From an uncultured Oscillospiraceae bacterium (GTDB taxonomy: Bacteria > Bacillota > Clostridia > Oscillospirales > Oscillospiraceae): 13,379 bases of DNA. Positions 7,880-13,379 of this stretch are shown here, piece after piece. The position numbers and the translations under genes are program-made. The notes beneath the pieces are model-generated. The model was given only the letters and a program-made list of their open reading frames with translations. It did not search any database and was not told the DNA's origin. Numbering within the stretch: position 1 is the first letter of the stretch; the number at the start of each line of letters is the position of its first letter. The stretch covers positions 1-13,379 of the forward strand of contig CAKTJC010000054.1 in assembly GCA_934567355.1 (NCBI GenBank), read 5' to 3'.

Positions 7880-7908
7880 TTGACCATTTCTAATTTTTAT
7901 AATACAAT
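7880..7908 (+). promoter_or_regulatory. Sigma-A promoter for the PrpR-like regulator gene
   Basis: TTGACC (7880-7885) and TACAAT (7903-7908) are separated by 17 bases, five of six matches in each box. Transcription would begin near 7914-7916, leaving a short leader to the GTG at 7939. The overlapping TATAAT at 7898-7903 has only a 12-base spacer from TTGACC and is not preferred. Confidence 0.7.
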
Positions 7909-7938
7909 GTTTCTAAATGAAATAAGGCTGGTGACTTT

Positions 7939-9747
7939 GTGGAAAAAATCAGGGTTCTATGCGTAGCGCCATACGAAGGGATGCGGTCGCTGATGACAAA
8001 GATCGCAGAATCGAAATATCCAGAAATTCATCTGGATGTCGTAGTTGGAGATCTTCAAAAGGGTGTCGAGATGGCAAAAAATCATTTTCACGCCGATTAC
8101 GATGTCATTATTTCCCGCGGCGGCACGGCACAGCTTATTCGCGAAATCGTCCCGCTCCCCGTTATTGACATTTTGATTTCTGAGTATGACATTCTTCGCA
8201 CGCTCCATCTGGCAAAGTCCGCCTCCACGAAGCGTGCAATTGTTGGTTTTCCAAGCATTACAAACAGCGCCGGCCTTCTTTCAGAATTGACCGGTATTCC
8301 GCTACGAGCCTTCACGATTCACCGCGAGGACGAGGTTTATCAGGTTCTCAATTCCGTTGCTGCCAAAGGTTACGACACGATCATCTGCGATACTGTCACA
8401 AGTCTCAATGCCCGAAGCGTCGGACTGAACGCAATCCTGATAACGTCCAGTCAGGAAAGTATCTCTCGCGCCTTTGACGATGCGATCGTGCTGTGCAGAA
8501 ATGTCAAACGGCTTCAGATAGAGAATCATTTTTTTCGTGAAATAATCGGAGCACAGTCAAACGAGACCGTCGTGTTTGATCAGAATGCAGATCTGTATTT
8601 CTCTACACTTGAATCCGATGATAAGGACGAAGTCATTCAGATGCTGCTCAAGGAGATTCCAAGCTGCAACGCTTTTGAATCGACAAGGCTTGTAAAAAGT
8701 CTGAATTCCTCCCTATACAGCATTAAAGCCCAGCGTTTCTCCGTTGATAACAAACCATACACAACCTTTTATCTAAATCGCAGCAGAAACACCATCCCCT
8801 CAAAACGATTTGGGATCACCTACTATTCGCTTTCTGAAGCTGTCCAGTGCCTGGAGGACTCCCTGCACTTCATCTCCGGTTCCATCCCAAATTTTGAAAG
8901 CGGACTTGCAACAACACTTCAGATCTCCCACCCAGTTCTAATTCTTGGCGAACCGGGTGTTGAAAAGGATCATATCGCGATTTATCTTTATTCGCGCAGT
9001 ACATATACCAATCATCCGATGATCTCCATTGACTGCGCCCTGCTTAACAGCAAATCGTGGGATTTTCTGCTGAATAGTCACAATTCCCCGCTTGTGCACT
9101 CCAATAACACTGTGTACATTTCAAATATACATACCCTATCCGATGAAGGTACAAGGTTGATGTTTGGGGCAATCAACTCCATGGATGTATGCAAGCGAAA
9201 TCGTATCATTTTTTCCTATTCCTGCGATTCGGGTCACCCTCTCTCCCCCATTGCGTCCGATTATATCAATTCCTTCCAATATCAAAAATTAACCGTTCCG
9301 CCCCTGCGAGCACAGTCGGAACTGATACCCGCAATGATCTCGCTATACTTAAACCGTCTTAACATCACACAGTCTCATGAGATCATCGGGATGGAGCCAA
9401 ATGCTTCAGCTCTGATGAAATCTTTTTCCTGGCCGTACAATCATGCGCAGCTAAAGCGTGTGCTCAATGAACTGGCCTCCGCATCCGAAGATTCCATCAT
9501 ACAGTTTGAATGTGTTCATCGTATTTTGCAGCTGGAAAATGTCTCGCCCATCGTAGAAAGCGTCACCGGTGAAATGGTCGCAAATCGATTTGATATTAGC
9601 CGTACACTGGAAGAGATGACCGCTGATATTGTGCAGCGCGTCTTAACGGAGTGCAGTGGAAACCAAACCAATGCAGCCAAACGCCTAGGCATCAGCCGCA
9701 CAACCCTTTGGAGAATTGCATCAAAAAACTCCGATGCCGGGAAATAA
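7939..9747 (+). CDS. PrpR-like transcriptional regulator with degenerate AAA+ domain
   Basis: This is a DNA-binding regulator of 602 residues, divergent from the kinase-importer operon and so probably its local controller. The start is GTG at 7939, preceded four bases away by GGTGA, the 3' part of an extended Shine-Dalgarno. Residues 1-185 form a PrpR_N sensor domain (DVIISRGGTAQLIREI at 55-70). Residues about 195-290 look PAS-like but diverged. Residues about 297-520 align with a sigma-54 activator AAA+ module, but the Walker A is GEPGVEKD (337-344), the Walker B is NTVYISNI (390-397) without its acidic pair, and the whole GAFTGA segment is missing. VPPLRAQSELIP (453-464) retains family resemblance. 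A Fis-type helix-turn-helix is intact at 574-592 (NQTNAAKRLGISRTTLWR). It probably works without ATP hydrolysis or sigma-54, as TyrR-like relatives do. The effector is unknown; an acid-sugar metabolite is a guess. Confidence 0.88.
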   Translation: MEKIRVLCVAPYEGMRSLMTKIAESKYPEIHLDVVVGDLQKGVEMAKNHFHADYDVIISRGGTAQLIREIVPLPVIDILISEYDILRTLHLAKSASTKRAIVGFPSITNSAGLLSELTGIPLRAFTIHREDEVYQVLNSVAAKGYDTIICDTVTSLNARSVGLNAILITSSQESISRAFDDAIVLCRNVKRLQIENHFFREIIGAQSNETVVFDQNADLYFSTLESDDKDEVIQMLLKEIPSCNAFESTRLVKSLNSSLYSIKAQRFSVDNKPYTTFYLNRSRNTIPSKRFGITYYSLSEAVQCLEDSLHFISGSIPNFESGLATTLQISHPVLILGEPGVEKDHIAIYLYSRSTYTNHPMISIDCALLNSKSWDFLLNSHNSPLVHSNNTVYISNIHTLSDEGTRLMFGAINSMDVCKRNRIIFSYSCDSGHPLSPIASDYINSFQYQKLTVPPLRAQSELIPAMISLYLNRLNITQSHEIIGMEPNASALMKSFSWPYNHAQLKRVLNELASASEDSIIQFECVHRILQLENVSPIVESVTGEMVANRFDISRTLEEMTADIVQRVLTECSGNQTNAAKRLGISRTTLWRIASKNSDAGK

Positions 9748-9767
9748 GCTAAGCTTGCACTTCCCGC

Positions 9768-9819
9768 AAAAAGCAGCCATGACCGGGAGCATCAGCTCCA
9801 CGATCATGGCTGCTTTTTT
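9768..9819. terminator. Bidirectional rho-independent terminator
   Basis: A 15-bp perfect stem pairs AAAAAGCAGCCATGA (9768-9782) with its complement (9804-9818). It contains an inner stem GGAGC/GCTCC (9786-9790 with 9795-9799) and a 4-base ATCA loop. T-runs follow in both directions: TTTTTT on the plus strand, TTTTT on the minus strand. It lies between the convergent ends of the regulator gene (9747) and fnlC (9864), so it serves both. Confidence 0.93.
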
Positions 9820-9863
9820 ATGCAATTTCACGTTTATTCATGCTTCAAGCGCACTGCACTGTT

Positions 9864-11036
9864 TCATTTTCTCCACACCATCTTATTGACCACGCCGGTA
9901 TAGCTTTGGATGATTTTGACAACCTTATCGGACACGTTTTCGTCCGTATAATCCGGTACGGGGATGCCCAGGTCACGGTTCTTATTCATCTCCACGGCTA
10001 CGTCCACCGCTTGCAGCAGGTGATCGCCGTCGATACCGGCCAGGATGAAGTCGCCCTTATCCAGCGCCTCCGGGCGCTCGGTGCTGGTGCGGATGCACAC
10101 GGCAGGGAAGGGGTGGCCGACGGAAGTGAAGAAGCTACTCTCCTCCGGCAGCGTGCCGCTGTCCGACACTACGCAGAACGCATTCATCTGCAAGCAATTA
10201 TAATCGTGGAAGCCCAGGGGCTCATGCTGAATCACGCGCCTGTCCAGCCGGAAGCCGGTGGCCTCAATCCGCTTTTTGGAGCGGGGGTGGCAGGAGTACA
10301 GAATGGGCATATCGTATTTTTCCGCCATTTTGTTGATGGCAGTGAACAGGGAGAGAAAGTTCTTCTCTGTGTCGATGTTCTCCTCCCGATGAGCGGACAG
10401 CAGAATATACTTACCCTTGGTGAGGCCCAGGCGGGCGTGAATGTCAGAGGCTTCAATTTTCGCCAGGTTCTGGTGCAGCACCTCGGCCATGGGGGAGCCG
10501 GTGACATAGGTGCGCTCCTTGGGCAGGCCGGTGTCCGCCAGATACCGGCGGGCGTGCTCGGAATAGGCCATGTTCACATCGGAGATGATGTCCACAATGC
10601 GGCGGTTCGTCTCCTCCGGCAGGCACTCGTCCTTGCAGCGGTTGCCCGCTTCCATGTGGAAAATGGGGATGTGCAGCCGTTTTGCACCGATAACGCTCAG
10701 GCAGCTGTTGGTATCGCCCAGCACCAGCACGGCATCCGGCTGGATGGCCACCATCAGCTTGTAGCTCTCCGCAATGATATTGCCCATGGTTTCGCCCAGG
10801 TCGGCGCCCACGGCATCCATGTAAACCTCCGGGTCTTCCAGCTGCAAATCGTGGAAGAACACGCCGTTGAGGTTATAATCGTAGTTCTGGCCGGTGTGCG
10901 CCAGAATCACGTCGAAATATTTCCGGGCTTTATTGATGACGGCAGCCAGCCGGATAATCTCAGGCCGGGTGCCCACAATGATAAGCAATTTCAGCTTGCC
11001 GTTGTTCTTGAAAGAAATCTTACTGTAATCAGCCAT
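9864..11036 (-). CDS. fnlC: UDP-N-acetyl-L-talosamine/glucosamine-type 2-epimerase (last step to UDP-L-FucNAc)
   Basis: This is a non-hydrolysing UDP-HexNAc 2-epimerase, 390 residues, of the FnlC/CapG branch. It would convert UDP-N-acetyl-L-pneumosamine (6-deoxy-L-talosamine form) to UDP-N-acetyl-L-fucosamine in the cytoplasm. Visible motifs: GTRPEIIRL (22-30), GDTNSCLS (107-114), HMEAGNRCKDE (127-137) with PEETNRR (140-146), SAHREEN (214-220), and SDSGTLPEE (291-299). The GNRC..E form rather than GLRTGD favours FnlC/CapG over WecB/MnaA. The ATG at 11036 overlaps the end of fnlB by eight bases and has GAGGAG seven bases upstream, so translation is coupled. It ends just before the bidirectional terminator and is the last gene of the cassette. 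A generic WecB role is a less likely alternative because of the flanking fnlA and fnlB. Confidence 0.92.
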   Translation of the reverse strand: MADYSKISFKNNGKLKLLIIVGTRPEIIRLAAVINKARKYFDVILAHTGQNYDYNLNGVFFHDLQLEDPEVYMDAVGADLGETMGNIIAESYKLMVAIQPDAVLVLGDTNSCLSVIGAKRLHIPIFHMEAGNRCKDECLPEETNRRIVDIISDVNMAYSEHARRYLADTGLPKERTYVTGSPMAEVLHQNLAKIEASDIHARLGLTKGKYILLSAHREENIDTEKNFLSLFTAINKMAEKYDMPILYSCHPRSKKRIEATGFRLDRRVIQHEPLGFHDYNCLQMNAFCVVSDSGTLPEESSFFTSVGHPFPAVCIRTSTERPEALDKGDFILAGIDGDHLLQAVDVAVEMNKNRDLGIPVPDYTDENVSDKVVKIIQSYTGVVNKMVWRK

Positions 11037-12243
11037 TGGTTTTCTCCTCTACCGGTTCAAAGAACGTGTCCGGGTGGTTGGGGTCAAAAATCTCATTGCA
11101 GGTCATGACCGTTACCAAATTTTCTGTCTCGGACAGATTGATAATGTTGTGTGTCCAGCCGGGAATCATGTGGACGGCTTCTATTTTGTCGCCGGAAACC
11201 TCAAATTCCACCGTCTCGCCGGTGTTGATGTTCCGCTCCTGAATCAGCCCGTGTCCGGCCACCACAATAAACAGTTCCCATTTGGAGTTGTGCCAGTGCT
11301 GTCCCTTGGTGATGCCCGGCTTGCTGATGTTGATGGAAACCTGCCCGCAGTCGGCGGTGTGCAGCAGCTCGGTGAAGGAACCGCGGCTGTCCACATTCAT
11401 TTTGAGGGGGTACTTGAACTTGTCCGTGGGCAGGTAGGTCAGGTATAGGGAATAGAGCTTCTTGGCGAAGGAGCCATTCGGCATCCTGGGCATCAGGAGG
11501 GTGGTGGGCTGTGCCTTAAATTCTTGCAGCAGCGCCACAATCTCACCCAACGTGACCTTGTGGGTCACGGGGACACAGCAATAGCGGCCATCCGCTGTCA
11601 GGACAGTTTCTACGCCGTCAAATTCACAGTGCTGCTCCTTGCTCTCCAACAGGTCGAACATGCCCTCTACCAGGTCGTCAATGTATAGCAGTTCCAGTTC
11701 CGTGCTGGGGTCGTTGACGGTGAACGGCTCATCATTGGCAACTGCCCAGCAGAAGGTGGAAACGGCGCTGTTGTACTTTGGGCGGCTGTGACCCATCAGG
11801 TTGGGGAAGCGGTAGACGGCAACCTTGACCCCGGTTTCTGCGGCGTAGTCAAAGAACAGTTCTTCACCCGCCTTTTTGCTGCGGCCATATTCGCTGTTGC
11901 CGAAGCGTCCGGCCAGAGTGGCCTGGATGGAGGAGGACAGCATGATGGTTGCCTTGTTGCCGTGCTTTTTCAGGCAGTTCAGCAAGTCAGAAGCAAAGCC
12001 AAAATTGCCTTTCATGAAATCTTCCGGGTTCTCCGGACGATTCACGCCTGCCAGGTTGAACACGAAGTCTGCCTTTTGGCAATATTCGTCCAGCTCCGCC
12101 GGGGTGGAGCTCAGGTCATATTCATAAATTTCTCCGATGTGCAGGTTGGGGCGGGTCTTGTTTTTGCCGTCCCGAATGGTTTTCAGGTTATTGCACAGGG
12201 CGGTTCCCACCATGCCCTTGGCACCTGTGACGAGAATGTTCAT
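11029..12243 (-). CDS. fnlB: Bifunctional SDR reductase/cupin epimerase for UDP-L-FucNAc synthesis
   Basis: This is the second enzyme of the UDP-N-acetyl-L-fucosamine pathway (FnlB/CapF), 404 residues. The N-terminal NAD(P)-binding SDR domain shows GAKGMVG (7-13), NLAGVNRP (63-70), and the catalytic Y119-x3-K123. It reduces the C4 keto group. The C-terminal cupin domain (about 284-395) shows QHWHNSKWELF (315-325), with candidate metal ligands H316, H318, E323 and a late H365; in the staphylococcal relative this domain does the C3 epimerisation. The ATG at 12243 is eight bases after the fnlA stop, and the Shine-Dalgarno AGGTG overlaps that stop codon. The end overlaps fnlC. Length and domain order are those of the family, and both neighbours are the expected partners. 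Confidence 0.93.
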   Translation of the reverse strand: MNILVTGAKGMVGTALCNNLKTIRDGKNKTRPNLHIGEIYEYDLSSTPAELDEYCQKADFVFNLAGVNRPENPEDFMKGNFGFASDLLNCLKKHGNKATIMLSSSIQATLAGRFGNSEYGRSKKAGEELFFDYAAETGVKVAVYRFPNLMGHSRPKYNSAVSTFCWAVANDEPFTVNDPSTELELLYIDDLVEGMFDLLESKEQHCEFDGVETVLTADGRYCCVPVTHKVTLGEIVALLQEFKAQPTTLLMPRMPNGSFAKKLYSLYLTYLPTDKFKYPLKMNVDSRGSFTELLHTADCGQVSINISKPGITKGQHWHNSKWELFIVVAGHGLIQERNINTGETVEFEVSGDKIEAVHMIPGWTHNIINLSETENLVTVMTCNEIFDPNHPDTFFEPVEEKTNG

Positions 12244-12251
12244 GGCGCACC

Positions 12252-13298
12252 TCAGAAGTTGGGCAGTCCCGCCAGGGCGTTGCGGACGTACTCCGTGGTC
12301 ATGATTTTCTTGACCGTGCCCTCCACGTCCAGCCGGTTGGTGTTGTGGCTGGTGTAGGCGTCCTCGCTCATGGTGTGAACCTCGCCCTTGACCACGAACT
12401 TGTCATAGTTCAGGTCGCGGTTGTCTGCGGCCACCCGGAAATAGTTGCCCATGTCTTCGCTGCGCAGGCGTTCCTCGCAGGTCATCAGAGTTTCGTACAG
12501 CTTCTCGCCGTGGCGGGTGCCGATGATGTTGGTGCCGGTATCGCCGAAGAGCTGCTGGACGGCCTTTGCCAGGTCGCCGATGGTGGAGGCATCCGCCTTC
12601 TGGATGAACAGGTCGCCGGGGTTGGCGTGCTGGAAGGCGAACATCACCAGGTCAACCGCTTCGTCCAGATTCATGAGAAAGCGAGTCATGTTGGGGTCAG
12701 TGATGGTAATGGGGTTTCCGGCCTTAATCTGGTCGATGAAGAGGGGAATCACACTGCCCCGGCTGCACATGACGTTGCCGTACCGGGTGCAGCAGATAGT
12801 CGTGCCGCCCCGTTCTGCGGCCACGCGGGCGTTGGCGTAAATGACGTGCTCCATCATGGCCTTGGAAATGCCCATGGCGTTGATGGGGTAGGCTGCCTTG
12901 TCGGTGGACAGGCAGACCACCCGCTTGACACCGGCATCAATGGCGGCGTGGAGCACGTTATCCGTGCCGATGATGTTGGTCTGCACCGCCTGCATGGGGA
13001 AGAACTCGCAGGAGGGCACCTGCTTCAGGGCGGCGGCGTGGAAGATGTAGTCCACGCCGGGCATGGCATCCCGGATGGATTGGGGATTGCGGACATCGCC
13101 AATGTAGAATTTGACTTTTTTTGCGTGCTCCGGGTGCCTGGCTTGCAGCTCGTGGCGCATGTCGTCCTGCTTCTTTTCATCGCGGGAGAAAATGCGGATT
13201 TCCTTCAAGTCGGAATCCAGAAAGTGCTTCAAAACGGTGGAGCCGAACGAGCCGGTGCCGCCGGTAATCATTAACGTGGCATTATTAAATTCAGACAT
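12252..13298 (-). CDS. fnlA: UDP-GlcNAc 4,6-dehydratase/5-epimerase (first step to UDP-L-FucNAc)
   Basis: This is an extended SDR enzyme, FnlA/CapE, 348 residues. It removes water from UDP-GlcNAc and epimerises C5 to give the 4-keto-6-deoxy-L-sugar used by FnlB. Motifs: NAD-binding TGGTGSFG (12-19), FSRDEKKQDDMR (37-48), FHAAALKQVP (86-95), STDKAAYPINAMG (131-143) and K146. The usual catalytic Tyr of YxxxK is Met142, which is characteristic of CapE and distinguishes it from PseB/FlaA1 enzymes. The start is ATG 13298, nine bases after GGGGAG (13308-13313). A longer frame from 13367 adds 23 residues with no ribosome binding site and no family match. It is the first gene of the cassette visible here; more polysaccharide genes may lie to the right of the window. 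Confidence 0.93.
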   Translation of the reverse strand: MSEFNNATLMITGGTGSFGSTVLKHFLDSDLKEIRIFSRDEKKQDDMRHELQARHPEHAKKVKFYIGDVRNPQSIRDAMPGVDYIFHAAALKQVPSCEFFPMQAVQTNIIGTDNVLHAAIDAGVKRVVCLSTDKAAYPINAMGISKAMMEHVIYANARVAAERGGTTICCTRYGNVMCSRGSVIPLFIDQIKAGNPITITDPNMTRFLMNLDEAVDLVMFAFQHANPGDLFIQKADASTIGDLAKAVQQLFGDTGTNIIGTRHGEKLYETLMTCEERLRSEDMGNYFRVAADNRDLNYDKFVVKGEVHTMSEDAYTSHNTNRLDVEGTVKKIMTTEYVRNALAGLPNF

Positions 13299-13379
13299 GT
13301 GAAATTTCTCCCCAAATATAAATTCTTCTGCACAAAGTGCAGGGGCAGGCAACATCTTTTCTGACATTCTACATCATAC

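Noticed and set aside
7898..7903. TATAAT as the -10 box of the regulator promoter.
   Set aside because: The spacer to TTGACC is only 12 bases; the overlapping TACAAT gives the correct 17.
7450..7938. Possible sigma-54 promoter, expected next to a PrpR-type regulator.
   Set aside because: No GG-N10-GC element with the surrounding consensus was found by eye on either strand.
9840..11108. A 422-codon plus-strand open frame opposite fnlC.
   Set aside because: It is the antisense shadow of a clearly conserved epimerase; its translation has no family features and reflects G+C-rich codons.
12345..13274. A 309-codon plus-strand open frame opposite fnlA.
   Set aside because: It is an antisense shadow of the dehydratase, with repetitive low-complexity VAGV/GDG-like sequence.
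13328..13342. Small inverted repeat CTGCAC-aaa-GTGCAG before fnlA.
   Set aside because: The stem is only six base pairs with no T-run, near the window edge; too little to call a regulatory element.
13299..13367. A 23-residue N-terminal extension of FnlA from an ATG at 13367.
   Set aside because: No ribosome binding site precedes it and the extension does not resemble the family; the ATG at 13298 has GGGGAG at good spacing.

Overview
The window looks like a low-to-mid G+C Gram-positive chromosome, probably a gut-type clostridium (Oscillospirales/Lachnospirales-like). The evidence is consistent strong GGAGG ribosome binding sites, a lipoprotein-type binding protein, a sigma-A style promoter, and protein sequences that read like those of Clostridia. 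The genus cannot be named from the sequence alone. There are no RNA genes, CRISPR arrays or insertion sequences.

Region 1 (1-7449, minus strand) is a long catabolic and uptake operon. In transcription order it holds: a four-carbon acid-sugar kinase of the DUF1537 family (6172-7449, apparently starting at CTG); a lipoprotein solute-binding protein of family 5 (4368-6032); an RNA hairpin in the gap; two Dpp/Opp-type permeases (3318-4244, 2456-3307); two ATPases (1464-2435, 444-1460); and a D-isomer-specific 2-hydroxyacid dehydrogenase that runs off the left edge (1-406). All neighbours after the binding protein are tightly spaced, each with its own ribosome binding site.

Region 2 (7450-7938) is an A+T-rich divergent control region. 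It has a good promoter for the rightward regulator, a weaker candidate promoter for the leftward operon, a perfect 16-bp palindrome, and several repeated short motifs.

Region 3 (7939-9747, plus strand) encodes a PrpR-like regulator. It has a PrpR_N sensor domain and a Fis-type helix-turn-helix, but its AAA+ module has lost the Walker residues and the GAFTGA loop needed to work with sigma-54. A bidirectional terminator (9768-9819) closes this gene and the next operon.

Region 4 (9864-13298, minus strand) is visibly richer in G+C. It is a compact three-gene cassette, fnlA-fnlB-fnlC (capE-capF-capG), for UDP-N-acetyl-L-fucosamine, a surface-polysaccharide precursor. It is functionally unrelated to region 1.

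The working model for regions 1-3 is inference. The regulator would sense an acid sugar or a derivative and control the operon. The peptide-type ABC importer would bring in the substrate, the DUF1537 enzyme would phosphorylate it, and the dehydrogenase would oxidise an acid-sugar or phospho-acid intermediate. The combination of a peptide-type importer, a DUF1537 kinase, a D-hydroxyacid dehydrogenase and a catalytically dead PrpR-like regulator is the most promising candidate for an undescribed system here.
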